From Zygaena filipendulae (Eukaryota; Arthropoda; Insecta; Lepidoptera; Zygaenidae), in the NCBI GenBank assembly GCA_907165275.2, contig OU015663.1:2678501-2742500 (forward strand): DNA of 64,000 bases, read 5' to 3'. Positions within the stretch are counted from its first letter, which is position 1. Every line of letters begins with the position of its first letter. Below are positions 26,176-41,100 of this stretch, piece after piece. The translations under genes and the position numbers were made by a program. The notes below the pieces were generated by a model. The model was not told where the DNA came from, did no database searches, and was given only the letters and a program-made list of their open reading frames with translations.

Positions 26176-29100
26176 GCGGAGACGCGGCTGTCGGGGCTGC
26201 TGCTGGGCGAGGTGCTGGCCAGCGGCGCGGGCGGGCCGCGCCGCACGCTGCTGCGCCACGCGGTGCTCGTGCAGCTGCTGCGCTACTGCCGCTACCTGCT
26301 GGCCGTGCCGCTCGCCCAACGCGCCGCGCATGTAAGACACAAGGCCACACTGTATTCGGGGAAAAGTCAACGAAATTTTCCATGCTAACTAACGGCGAGG
26401 CTATCGATTTGTCGATGACAGAAGTGGCTTTTAGGTGTATTCCATAGCTTACGTTACGTGTATTGATTCATTTGAATGGACCCTCTCTTGGTCCCCCCCT
26501 CTCCCACCATTCCTCTAGTGTCACTTGACTATTATCGCAAGCAAATTAAAAGGTGAAAAAGTCGATAGTCTTATGCTATTCAGTAATCACACATAGCAGG
26601 CCTCTGAGCTAGTGTTTTTATATAATACTAGCTGACCCGCGCGGTTTCACCCGCGATAATTTCGAAGTTCCCGCGGAATGGTTCCATAAAAACTTTGCAA
26701 CCCATTTTCATCTCCTTAGGGGTTGAATTTTCAAAAATTCTAAGGGGATGAATTTTCGAAAATCCCTTATCGGATGCCTACGTCATACAAACAACACACC
26801 CCCCAAGTTTCAGGTGTCTACGATCAGCGGTTTAGGCTGTGCGTTGATCCATCAGTCATTCAGGACAAAGCATCTTATATGTATAGATTTAAAAATTCTC
26901 AGTTTCCGTGAGCGTGAGGTGGATATGTAAGAGATGTAAGAGATAATCGGTCGTTGTGTTCACTGGGCGGCGTCGTCAGGGCGCGGCGAGCCCGACGGCG
27001 GGCGGCTCGGGCGGCGCGGGCGCGGGCGCGGGAGCGGGCGCGGGCGCGGAGTCGCAGACGGACGAGAGCAAGGCGCAGGCGCGCGACTGCACCAACGTGG
27101 AGGACGAGCGCAAGCAGCTGCAGCTGGCGGCGCGCGCGCCCTGCCTCGCCGACACCGGTACAGGAATTGTTTCGTTTTTTTTTTACCAGCAGCTGTCCCC
27201 CGCGGTAATTGCTATATTCCAGGATTAACTATACGTATAAACCTTCCTCCTGAATCATTCTATCTGGAAGTGAAAACCACATGAAAATCCGTTCAGTAGA
27301 AGTTTATCGCGAACAGACAGACAGACACGCAGCAGAGGACATTGTTTTATAATAATTATGTAAGGTTTATTCTGTGGTAATGTGTGCATGCCCTTCGAAT
27401 GCTGATACTTCGCGCTTTAACCCGCGTCAATTTGGATTTCCCCCGGGAACTCTTTCTATTGGAATGAAACATATTCTATTTCTCTCAGAAATATTGATAA
27501 TATTTTTTTAGCCATCATCCATTCGATTTATGCTTTGTAATAGCGTATCGTTGAATAACGCTTATGTTCCAACGCTCCGCGGTTTGCCAAAACAGATTAC
27601 GGATGCTGTCACTCCTGACTATAAGATATTTTATCGTCTAAGGTAGACGAGGTAGTCTGAATGGATAGATAATTTTTTTGGTGTCTATCACCAACCGAGG
27701 TGCCATAGTTTTTTTTTATGTACTTAATTCTAAACCGTTGTTTTTTTCCTACAGTGCTCCAAAACCGGCAGATCATGCACAGGTTCTACAAGACCCTGTC
27801 CATGTGCGACAACTTGAACATGTCAGTGATCAACAGCTGTAAGTGGAAACGTTTGCTGTAAACGATTCGATCTTACATGAATGTTATTAGGATGAAATTT
27901 AAATGGACGAAAAAATTAAGTAAGATAAAAACAATACTGCTTCGAGAGTAGCAAGAGGCAGAAGTCCGCTGTTCTGAGCAAAAGCAAAAAGGTTTTACAG
28001 GGAACTAGTACCTACCTACTACAGTTGTATCGAAATTTAGTTCATTGTAATTTCGATTTTATGTAAAGTGTGGAAGATGATAATTGCAATGTTCTAAATT
28101 TAGTCACCGTCGTGTCGTCACAGTCTTTCTTCGCAGTTTGTATAACAAATGCAGTCTGTTGAACATAAATTATGCTAAATATTTCATAATGCAGGCGGCA
28201 GATTTAAAAAAGCGGAGTACTGTCGACCGCCATCCTGCAGTAGTAGTAGGGGGTGGCTAATTTTCGAGTAGACAGTTAAATCGGTTTTCTTGTATGGAGT
28301 GTAGCAAGTGTGACTGGGGGGCTAGTTTTCGAGTATAGAGTTAAATCGATTTTCTTGTATCGATCGAGTATTGAGTTAAATAGATTTTCTTGTATGGAGT
28401 GTCGCGGGTGTGACTGGGGAGTGGGGGGTGGGTTCTCACATTCGGCGGTGGTTCCCGGCAGGCGTGTCGTCGGACGCGGCGCCGGAGCACGCGTCCGTCC
28501 GCGAGGAGCTGTTCCTGCTGACGGCGGACGCGGCGCTGCACGCCGCCAGCCCCGCGCTCATGCTCGACTCGCTCATGGAGTATATCAGTGAGTACGCACC
28601 ACCATCGACAGCACCGCGAGCACCACCAGGCGTCGCCGGTTCGAGCCCCGCATCAGAGTATACATTTGCGTTACGAACATTGGTGTTTATTCTGAGTCTG
28701 GGTGTTTAATAATATGTATCATACTCTCTTGGGTTCTGATAAAAAAACCCTTTATAAATCTTCTGTAAGAAAGTAGGCACTTTCTTGTTGAAAATGTGTC
28801 GCCAAGTACACAACGATAAAAGAAGCGTCGGTACTCGTTGAGCGGCGTACAGTTGACTGCAATGTGTCCCCCCCCTGCCCCCAGGACGCGAGGACGTGGT
28901 GCACCTGTCGCAGGCGCTGCAGCAGCTGCTGGTGCGCCTGCTGGACAGGCCGGAGCCGCTCGCCGCCTTCATAGACGCCGGCGGCATGGAGCTCGCTGTT
29001 GAAAAGCTCACTGCTTGCCATCTGGTATGGACGTTTTATTTATATACACAGTATAAATTTTGTCAATCAATTTTCTATCCATCGCAAACGGTGCATTTTT

Positions 29101-32100
29101 TTAATGAAAGATGCCGTTCGATCCTCCTAACTTACTTGTGGGGCTAGTTGAAATAAAAAAAGTTCCGTCCACTCATCGGCAAACAAATCACCCCCAGGGG
29201 GGGATCCTCAATAGAGCATTTAGTACATATACATTTAGAACACGATGAATGTCGTCCTGTTGTTGTCGTTGTCGTGACGTTGGCGTGTCGCTGCAGGCGG
29301 GCCCCAGCAATACGCAGGGGCTGGTGTCGTCGCTGATGAACTACCTGAAGCTGCCGCCGCAGCTCATCAACATGTCCACGCCGGCCGCGGGCGCCGCCGC
29401 CAGCGGCAAGAAGAGCCAGGCGCCCGTCATCGAGGTCGCCAACGGGCTCGTCAACATTGCGCCGCTCTGTGAGTTCCCCGTACTGCACCCGTACTAGAAA
29501 ACGAAATTTTTTTTCATATTACACACCAACATTGATTTACTGATAAAGATACAAAAAGTCGTCATAAAAAAGTGCAAAAAATTAAATTCGATGCAAAATA
29601 TAATATATTTAATTTAAAGAAGATAAAGTAATAAAAAACAAACAGAAATGTACAGTTCAAATTGTAGATTAAATAATTCAAACACAATGTAGCAGTATAG
29701 AATGAATTCAAGGTTAGAAAAAAGAAAGAGCGGCGGAACCTTTCCTAGTAGGTCACGAGTTAAATAAAGATTTTATTATTATTCTCGAAGAGCAAATAAC
29801 GCTGAGAATTTTGTACATTTTTGTGTGTAATTTCACTAACTCAGATTATAATAATCGATGCTAGCGTGCGTGCTGTTACCACCGTTTCCATCATCAATCG
29901 TCCAGTAGATAAATAGTCCAGTTCAGTATACTGTGTCGTTTGGCCACCCGCAGGCACGGTGTCGTGCGGCAGCCCCACGGCGCAGGCGGCCGACGTGCTG
30001 CTGGGCGGCGCGGGCGCGGGCTCGGGCGGCGCGTGCGCGGCGCGGCGGGTGCGCGCCGCCGCCTGGTCCTACCACTTCTTCAGCGCGGACGACGTGTCCA
30101 TGGCGTTGACGCTGCAGCTGCCGTACGCGGCGCAGCTGCACGAGATACACCTGCAGCCGCACCTGTCCAGCCTCGCCAGTTAGTGGCCAACGCGCCCATC
30201 GTGTTATGATAAATAATTGATACAGAGAGAAAGAGAGAGAAACATTACACTCTACAAAAAGTGTGAAAAAATTCTCATAAAAGTTTTTGTGTGACCACTT
30301 TTATGGCACAGCTGATATAACATAATAGTCTAAACTTCTATAGTAGTAGTAACATAGAGGTAAAGTTTGTACGTATTTAAGTTTAGACGCAGGGTAAACT
30401 CCGGAAATACTGAACCAATTTTAAAAATATGGTATTTCACTGATAAGAAGTTATAGTATCCCCGAGTGAGATAGGATACGTTAACTTCACGAGGTAGTCC
30501 CGAAATTCATGCGAGTGAAATGTCAGCTTGTATAATGACATGAAATATTGTATACTATGATAATATGCTCGTGCGCAGCGTGCCCGGGCGCGGTGGGCGT
30601 GGAGGCGGGGTGCGGCGGCGCGCTGGCGCCGCTGGGCCCGCCGCAGAGCACGGCCGGCGTGACGTTCATCCGGCTGGTGGTGGCGCGGCCCGTGGTGTGC
30701 ACCACCGTGCTGCTGCGCCTCTACCGGCCGCGGGACTCGGCCAACGTGGGCCTGCTGCAGCTGCGTCTGCTCGCCGCGCCCGCCTTCACCACCGCGCACG
30801 CCACCTACGGGAACACGTGAGTACCTTTTATATTATTACCGATACCAACTGTTCCCCCGCGATGTGATGTCACTCGCGTTAATTTTGAGTTCCCGGGGGA
30901 ATTCCGGGGTAAAAAGTACCTTACATGGTTTTCTGTATCCCAAACAACATGATTACAAAATTTGACGATGATCGGTTGAATAGTTAAGGCGACAAAGTAT
31001 TTACATACGCATTTATAATAGTAAAGATTACTCTTCGACTCAGCAACAACTGGGCGGGCGTGTTGGCGGCGTGCACTCGCGCCAGCGCCGCAGTGGGCGC
31101 GGGCGGGGCGGCGGCGGCGCGCTGGGCGGGCGTGGCCGGGGGCGGCGCGCTGGCGGCGCTGTGCGCGGCGCTGGTGGGCGGCGGCGCGGCGGCGCCGCAC
31201 GCGCACGCCGTGCTGCTGGCCGCCGCGCGCCATGCGCCCGCGCCGCTGCTCGCCGCGCTGCTCGACATGGACAAGCACGCGTACGCCAACGGTGAGCGAT
31301 GCAAGGCTAGATCGCACTAGTTTATTTTTATTTGTTGACAATCTACATATTTATCATATAATAGGCTAACATAACATGCAACTTTATGTAGGTAGTAAGT
31401 AAGTGAAGTAACGAATAATAAATGACCACATAAAATGTTTAACAATTACGATTTCAATGCAAAGAAAAATATTATTTATTATGTGCCGCTTCTAGGCCCT
31501 GATTCTTTGACTTGGGTACTTTATTTTACTTTACATCTTTTTATTTAAAATATTTTTTAATTTAAAATTTAACTTAAAAATTAAGTATAACTGTCAAACC
31601 TACCGCATACATCAAATAACCCGCCCCTGACCGTTCCCGGTGCAAAGGTGCCCATAAGGCTGGCCGCATTCCCGCGCTGAATCGCAATGGCCAACCTTTG
31701 CACCAGGAACGAGCCGGAACAGTCACCGCATTGGTCTCTTTACATCACCAAAAAATGTAATACTGAAACTGAAAATATTTTTCCACGAGACTTGTTATCT
31801 GTCAATTCACATATTCAGTGTAGGTATGTATTTATGTTGATCAATGATAAATGTATTAAATTCTCCCACGTATCCAGCGTTCCGTCCGAGCAGTGCGTCT
31901 GGCGGCGCTAGTGGCGGCGGGCGCGGCGCGCCGGGCGCGGGCGCGGGCGGCGACAGCATGGGCGCGGTGTGCGAGCTGGTGCGGCAGGTGTGCCGGCGGT
32001 GCGCGCCCGGCGCGGTGGCCGCCTACGTGCGCTGGCTGCGCGCCGCCGCCGCCGCCTGGCGCCGCGACCGCGCGCCGCCCGCCGCCGCGCTCACGCACAC

Positions 32101-35100
32101 GCTGGCCGCGGTACGTGCCCACACACGCACACACGCGCACACATCACGCGCACACATACTTTTTTAATATTGCAATAATATTCGATGACTGTCAAAAGTG
32201 ATTACATGTCTGATGCTGACTGTACAGACTGTACAGTGTACAGTATGATCACAAAATTTACACAGAGAGACACGCCTTGACACGCATTGCTCTTTTTACT
32301 CCAACGAAGCATACCAGAGAGCGAGACAAAACACACTTATTAATTTGCAGAAGTTTTAGCTAACTATTCGTTTGAGTGTTGACTGACGCTGTCTGCACCA
32401 TCGAAAATTTATGGGCTACGTACTTTCGTGATCAGTGTTTGAAAATTTCGTCTAACCGCAGGTGCTGTGGACCAGTAAAGAGGAGAGCACACTGGACGAC
32501 CTGGAGGAGCTGATCACGGACGATCTGTTCGAGCTGGTATACTCGTGGGTGCAGGACGTGCCCGAGGACAAATTGCTCAAGAAATCACTGGACGCCAGTG
32601 AGTGTCTACCCTTACATTCTCATTTATTTGATTTGGAAAATAAACTGATATAAAAGTCCAATAGACATGAAACTGTTAAACATACCAGCTGGTTTTTTTA
32701 TTTCGGTATTATTTCATTAATTAAACATGAATTGTATGAGAATTGAATTGATGGAATTCCGTTTGTTTTTGTTGCAGTATTGTGTTCAATGTGCTACATC
32801 CGACCACAACTATTTAGGACTCTATTGGGACGTATGGAAATACCGATGGATCAGGACGAAAGGTGATTTCTTATATTTTTTTTTACCAATTACCAATCAA
32901 ATCTTGTTTTAGTGACCCATGCTGCCCTCGAGCGTTATTTTAACACCATAACGGCAACGGTGACACTACGGTGGGGCTAATAAGAAAGAAACAAAGATTT
33001 ATTTAAGCAAAATGAAGAATAATGTCCAGTTTTGTATACAAATCAAATACGGTGTAAAACTGGGTGTTTTAAGTCGCATGGTATTCCACTCAAAACGGTG
33101 CACTGTGCGAAAACCTTAGATATGTGTAAGCAAACTGCTTATCATGAGAGGTTGTAACTGTTCCTTTATCTATATATACACGCTATAATATTAATCCCTG
33201 GATCTACTGAACCGATTTTGAAAGTTCTTTCACCGTTAGAATGCTACATTATCCCCTGAGAACTCCGAAATGACCGCGGGCGAAACCGCAGGGAGCTACT
33301 AGTATAGTGGCTAATATTCTCGTGGTCACCAGCATGGAGTGCCTGACGGACGACACGAAGGTGCAGGCGCCGGCGGCGGCGGGCGCGGGCGCGGGCGGCG
33401 ACAGCGGCGCGGCGTGGCGGCTGGCGGCGTGGCAGCTGGAGACGCTGGCCTCCGCCGCCATGTCGCCCGCCGCCACCCTCGCGCTGCTGCACTCGAGGCT
33501 GCCCGCCGCGCTCGCCAGGGCCATCGCCGGTAACACTACACACTGTAGTCTGTAGTCTGTACACACATCACACACTACACAACTCAACACTCTGTAGTCT
33601 GTACACACACATCACACACTACACAACACAACACTCTGTAGTCTGTACACACACATCACACACTACACAACACAACACTCTGTAGTCTGTACACACACAT
33701 CACACACTACACAACACAACACTGTAGTGTGTATTCTGTACACATCACACACTACGCAACACAACAATTTGTAGTCTGTACGCACACTACACAACACAAC
33801 ACTCTGTAGTCTGTACACACACATCACACACTACACAACACAACACTGTAGTCTGTATTCTGTACACCCACATCACACTACACAACACAACACTCTGTAG
33901 TCTGTACACACACATCACACACTACAAAACACAACACTGTAGTCTGTAGTCTGTACACACACATCACACACTACACAACACAACACTCTGTAGTCTGTAC
34001 ACACACATCACACACTACACAACACAACACTGTAGTCTGTATTCTGTACACCCACATCACACTACACAACACAACACTCTGTAGTCTGTACACACACATC
34101 ACACACTACAAAACACAACACTGTAGTCTGTAGTCTGTACACACACATCACACACTACACAACACAACACTCTGTAGTCTGTACACACACATCACACACT
34201 ACAAAACACAACACTGTAGTCTGTAGTCTGTACACACACATCACACACTACACAACACAACACTCTGTAGTCTGTACACACACATCACACACACAACACA
34301 ACACTCTGTAGTTTGCAGTCTGTACACACTACACAACACAAAATACACTTCTTCTCTGCTGTGCTGTGTTCTGCGCTGTGTTGCTTTTCTCACAGTGACT
34401 CCGCCAATGTCACGCAGTTGAAAGTAAACGTAGGAGCTCGAGTAAGATCGGTGGAAGTGATATTACTAAGCGCCTGAGTTTACACAAAACGGACAACTGT
34501 TTTAGTATAACGCTGGTACTGTCAGTGTTCTAGCGGTGTTGATCGAGCTAGTGGTTAGCGAATCAGACTGCTACGCCAGGTGTTGTGAGTTGGATACTCA
34601 TAATGTGATAAATATTATTTTTACCTTGAGTATCCGCTTATGTATAAATAAATGAGTTATTAATTTGGAGTCAAGTGTTGCTGTGCGATAATGTTCTAAA
34701 ATAATAATTATTAGAAAATAATTCAACTACAAACCGTAAGTAACTGCTGGCTACAGTTTCTAACGTTTTGCTTTCTAAATTACTCAATAATTTTCTGCCA
34801 GGCGGATAGGTATATAAAACCTTATAATCGCCTCATTCTGGTTTCAACAACTTTTCCACCTCGCAGAGTACAGCGAAGCGAAACTACAGCAGATGAAAGA
34901 ACATCAGCAACAAGAGGAGGACGTGCACATGGTGGATGCCGAGAAGCCGTCGTCTAGTCCCACCGACACATGTGAGTTTAAATACATAAATACATCTTTA
35001 AAAGGATCCGAATTTGTTTTCTACATGATTTAAAAATATTGACTAAATGCGCCTTATGACTTTTTCACGCCTTCGATCATAACAAAATTTTATATACACG

Positions 35101-38100
35101 TTGTCAGGGGTACAGAAAAAGATTTTAACACACCGGAATTCCCGCGGTAACTCCGAAATAAACGCGGGCATCAGCACAAAATTTTTCGTACACGTTATCG
35201 GGGGTAGAGAATAAACATTGGCTACTTTTCATCCCGAAACTCCCGCCCGAGCTTCGAAATTACCGCGCAGCACAGCTAGGGTACTGCATTATTATTATTA
35301 TCTTACTAGCTGTGCCCCGCGGTTTCACCCGCGGTAATTTCGAAGTTCCCGCGGGAATTCCGGCATAAAAAGTACCCTATGTCCTTTTCTGTACCCCTGA
35401 CAACGTGCATGCCAAATTTCATCCAAATCCGTTCAGCCGTTTTTGCGTGATTGAGTAACAAAAATCCAAACATCCACAATTTCACATTTATAATATTAGT
35501 AGGACTAGTTGTGCCCCGCGGTTTCACCCGCGTTAATTTCAGAGTTCCCGCGGGAATTCCGGGATAAAAAGTACCCTATGGTGTTAATCTGATGTATAAG
35601 CTATATTATTGTAAAGTTTCATTTAAATCCATTCAGTAGTTTTTGCGTAAAATAGTAACAAACATCCATCCATACATACTTACAAATTTTCGCGTTTAGT
35701 ATATTAGTAGGATTATATAATTATGATGCGGTTGTGTGTTACCAGCTGGCGCGCCCCTGCCGTGCATGTCGCGCGCGGTCGCGCTGGTGGAGTGGGCGCG
35801 CGCCGCGTGCGCCGAGCGCCGGCTCAAGGACTGGCTGGGCGGGCCCGGCGCCTGCTTCTGGCGCCCGCTGCTGCGCCTGCTGTGCCATCCCAGGCCGGAC
35901 AGGTAACCGCAACACGCAACACACACCACACACCACACAACGCACACAACACACATACCACGTATTACCTACCTCCGTTTTTGTTGATCACATCGACTAG
36001 ACTGCTGCGCAAAGGTACTTTAGATAAATATTGTAATAAAGCATAAATTTTAAATTGTATAAAACTTTACTCGATAGTTTTAGTTTTTCTAGGTATGCAT
36101 ATTTCTGGTTTGTGGTCTGAACATAAATAATAATACACAAAAATTACGATTAGCAACTGTAACACGCCCAGACTATAAAGAGCAATCCTATGTTCATCAC
36201 ACAAAGTCCACCGCGATTGCGAACTGAACCCGGAACCTCTCGTTTAGCGGGTAGGCACGGTGACCTACTGCGCCACTCGCGTCGTCACGTGTAAGTTATA
36301 CGTGAGTTATAGCTTACATCCCCGCGCCCTCGTACTGATGCGGTGTGTACTGTGTTGCGCCGGCAGCACGTGGCGCGAGAGCACGCAGTACGCGCAGCTG
36401 GAGGAGGCCACCATCCGCCTGTTCGCCGAGCTGACGGCGTGCCACGCGCCCAACCAGAGGCTGTTCGCCGCCACGCTGCACCACATCCTCGAGGACCTGC
36501 CATACACCGGTGAGGAGTCGTGTCGTACCGCCTGCCCAGAACCAACTTGCCGTGCACAACTGCTGTGTGCGCAAGAAGTTTAAGCAGCTAGCCGTAATAT
36601 TGTAGTTTAACGTGCACTGGAACGTTGAGCACGACGAAAAACTGATGTAAACGCAAAAACATGCGTTTATAGCTGAAAAAACGAATTTCTAAACTTTGGT
36701 TTTATGGATAATTTTCAAAACGAGACTTTACTTCTCTTGGCTCTTCGTCTTTTCCTTGCATATTTGAGGTCATTTTAATAGGGGAATATCCTGGGTACAT
36801 TAAATACCTAGTTAAAACGTATTAAAGTTTAGGAGTGGGACGACGCGTCGTCGCGACGTCATTTATGTAGGTATAAACTGTACCTACTTGTGACGTCACG
36901 CGACATTTTGACTCAACGTATCTCCGTTATTTTTTGATTTCGCAAAAAATAAAAAAAATAGTGTCCAATATATTTTACAAGACGGACTAACAACTAAAAT
37001 TTAGGATACTAGCCTATTGTGGAATGTGGAGGTGAGGGGTGTAGCTTTAGTTGGACGCGCGTGTCGTTTGTCGTTCAGGTGCGGAGGGCATATCGGGGTT
37101 CACGCGGTCGCTGCTGCTGCGGCTGGTGCTGTCCGACGAGCGCGCGTGGGTGGCGCTGCGCTGGGCGGGCGCGGGGGCGGGGGCGGGCGCGGGCGCGGGC
37201 GCGGCGGCGGGCGGGCCGGCCGCGCTGCCCCCGCACCCCGCCGCGCAGTGCCACGCGCTGGTCGCGCTGCCGCTGCACACCACCGTGCGCACCGTGCTGC
37301 TCGACCACCGCCCGCCCAGTGAGTAGCGACGCCGTACCAAACACACACATACTACACTTCACCACTATAATACATTGCACTACACTTCACTACACTATAA
37401 TACATTGCACTACACGTAACTATATTATACTACATTGCATACTACACTATATTACACCACACTACATTACACAAAAAATATATACGTATTACGCTACACT
37501 TCTCTATATTAAACTGCATTACCTGCAATATATTACCCTACACTTCACATACTACACTACTACACAGTCTGTGAATACCTAATTCCTTTGAGCTTATGGT
37601 AATGTTTGACCACGAGTCAAAGGTTGTCAAGTAAACAATTTGTACTATACGAGATAGCGTTGCGGCAACCCTACAACACATCTGCTGAAGCTGCAATCAT
37701 TGGCTGAAGGCCAAGTGCGATAAACTAACCGCACCATTCATACTCTGTATAAATAAATAAATAACGCGCGGAGAGGCGTCAAGTCGTACGTGCCCCGAGC
37801 GCGGACTAATTACAGGCAAAATAGTTACTTTGCTAGAGTCACTCGATTATTTAATTCGATTAGCGACAGGACAGATGCGACCTATTTTGCACTGCTGTCC
37901 CTAAGTTGAGGAAGGCATTGGCAGTCGAACTATGCAACGAATGATCGCCTAATTGTATTTCTCTTGTACCTATGTTCTCATTGATTTTACATACTATATA
38001 CTACTTGTACATATTTCTGTATGTGAAAACTTAAAGGCTGTAGTGACTTAAAATAAATAAAATAAAAATAAAATAAATAGTATGTGATTCTTACTTAGCG

Positions 38101-41100
38101 ACGCTACAGTAAGCACTAACAACACAACCGATACATTATACTACGTACTACATTCTGCAGACACATTTCGACCCATCTAACTAAACGTCATTTGTGTGAG
38201 CAGTGCCCATGATGGAGGAGTCGTCGAAGCAGGCGGCGGGCGGCGGCGGGGCGGGCGGCGGCGGCGCGGGCGGGGGCGGGGGCGGCGTGACGCGCAGCGC
38301 CTCCGACACGGCCATCATGACGGTGGCGGAGGCGTGGGAGCTGAGCCTGGCCGCCGCCAGCGCGTCCAAGGACAAGCGCGTCAAAGACGTCAAGAACACC
38401 ACGCTCAAGCAGCAGATCAACAAGAAGCGGCAGACCAAGAACGACGCCACGTCCTCCGCCATGTCCGTCGCCGACGGTCAGTTTACAGTTACATCATTCA
38501 TTTATTGATTCATCAAGGAAACATACGGCTAGAATCGAACAGTAAAATAGAACCTAATAAAATAATAATACGATCGCCCGTGTGTTTTTAAATGTTTTCT
38601 ATATAGAACTATTAATTTTCAATTTAGGTTATAATTCTATCTATTATTATAAATGTGAATTTGATGTTATTTGTTACGTTTTCTATTCCATCATTAAATT
38701 TCTCAAACACGCTGTCACAGATACGGAAAAGTACCTTTCATCCATAAAAAAGAACAGTTCCAGAGGACAGTTGACAAAATCTAAATTGATGCAAGCGAAT
38801 CCGCGGGCACCGACTAGTACATTAATGAACTTGTGAATCACTCGCGTGTGTGGTGCAGCGGACAGCAGTGGCATGTATTGTGTTGTTGTCGAGCAGAGCT
38901 GGTGGAGTCGCGCGTGCGCGTGCGCGCCGCGGGGCTGGAGGGCTACGTGCCGGGCGGCACCACGCTGGCGCAGCTTTGCGCCGCCGCGCCGCCCGCCCGC
39001 GGCCACCACCTCACGCTCACGCTGCACGTCCAGCCCACCGGCGGTGCGTACACTACCATACACCATACACCTACCACCACCCTACACTACACTACACTAT
39101 ACTACACTACATTATACTACACTACACTATACTACACTATACTACACTATACTACACTACACTATACTACACTACACTACACTATACTACTATATTCCCA
39201 CGGGAACTCGGAAATTACCGCGGAGGACACTAGTACACTATATTACACTAAACTACGCACATGCATACCTCCTGGGGCCGTGTTTTCGAATCGCTCGAAT
39301 TACTTTTCGCACGCGGAATGGCAAGATTCGCATGTGAATGCTTAAAAATGTATGAGCATTCTCATGTGAATTCGCGATTCCGTGTGCGAAAATAATTCGA
39401 GTGATTCAGAAATACAGTCCCTGGTGTTGCAAGTGTCCATGGGCGGCGCTAATCACTCAACTTCAGATGTGCCACTGCCCGTTTACCACTTATGGCATAA
39501 AAAAAAAAACTAATCTTAACTACACTACGTGCCAGTTAATTAGAAGCGTATAATATTATAGAACCTATTCTGCTTCATGTAGTCAGAATGTAGTCTAAAA
39601 AAGAATGGAAAACAACACTATACAGTTTTGTCTGTGTGGATCAATTAGTCACCTAAATAAACACAACTGCCATACTTTGTAAAAATAAATGAAATAAAAG
39701 AAATTAGCCTGTAATGCTCTCTCTCTTTTTAACCGATTTCCAAAAAGGATGAGGTTCTGCATTCAGCTGTACGTATGTTTTATTGTAAATAAATGAAAAT
39801 TAAATAATGACGTGTGGTTTTATGGTTGTCACACCCGTGATAATTTATACGAACGGACTAATTTAATCTCGTCTCGTCTTGTCTCTGTGTGCGTGTGTCG
39901 TAAGAGCGAGCCGAGATGTTGCCTGACACGCAGCAGAAACCGCCTACACCGCTACTACCTCTTGGCTCGCCACTACAGCGTGCCGGGGCGCGGGGAGGCA
40001 CGAAGCTGGTGGGAAGCAGAGAGTGTCGCTTCTCGGTAACAGCATAGTTAGTAACGTTGCAGGCGGCACGTGGGAGGGCGGCGAGAGCATCCCGCGCGAC
40101 GGCGGGTTCGGCGTGGTGCTGCGCGAGCTGGGCGCGAGCGGCGCGCTGGCGCTGCTGGCGGCGCGGCTGCCGCGGCCGCACGCCGCGCCCGCGCCGCCGC
40201 CGCCCGCGCACCAGCACCACCACCACGACCTCGACTGGGTCAAGGTCGAGGATCCCTACGAGGTAACACTTGCTCACACTGCACTGACATTCATAACACT
40301 TTATCTGCAGCGGTCAGGAGCGGCTCGATATGTTTCAGACCCTGTGCTTCCTCCTCCTCTCTTTTTCTCCTACATCAGCCCCGTCAGTCGAGTTGACAAT
40401 CTACAATCGTTAACGCATTAAAAACTGTGGAACGTATCATCATGTTACGTTGTCACGTTTCTTAGTTTTCTATGCGTTAACGATTATAGATTGTCAACTT
40501 GACTAAGGAGACAGCATTAAAACTACCTATCTATCGTAAAAAAATTGAGGGATTTTTTAAGGTATTGTTATGTCTTCTGAATTAAATACAAGGTCGCTCG
40601 ACTCAAATGTCGCAACTCGACTAAGGAGGCAGAAAGTATAGTATAGTACTTGTGTGGTGATGGTGATGGTGTTGGTGTTGGTGCAGGAGGTGGTGGAGCT
40701 GGGCGTGCGCGGCGCGGAGGCGTGCGGCGGCGCGGAGGAGGGCTGCGGCGGGGTGCCGGCGCACTCGCTGCTGGCGCTGGGGCTGCTGCTCAAGCTGCGC
40801 GGGTACGCGGACGCGCTGCTCGACGAGGGCGTGCGCGCCCGCCACCTGCTGCGCCTGCTGCTGGGCGTCACCGACGACGAGGAAGGACGTCAGTACACAC
40901 GCGCTCCAGTGGCTATATAGCGCTTATGGACATTATATACCTACATCTATACTAATATTTTAAAGAGCAAAAGTTTGTGAGTTTGTGGGTTTGTGAATTT
41001 GTGACGTTGTAGGGGGTAATCTCTGGATCTACTGAACCGATTTTGAAAATTCTTTCACTTATAGGAAGCTGCAGTGATCCTGAGTGTCATAGGGTACTTT

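Noticed and set aside
33532..34345. CRISPR-like array
   Set aside because: Tandem units have no unique spacers and sit in a eukaryotic intron; it is a minisatellite.
35306..35527. 73-residue minus-strand reading frame
   Set aside because: It is the reverse translation of a retroposon copy present many times in the window.
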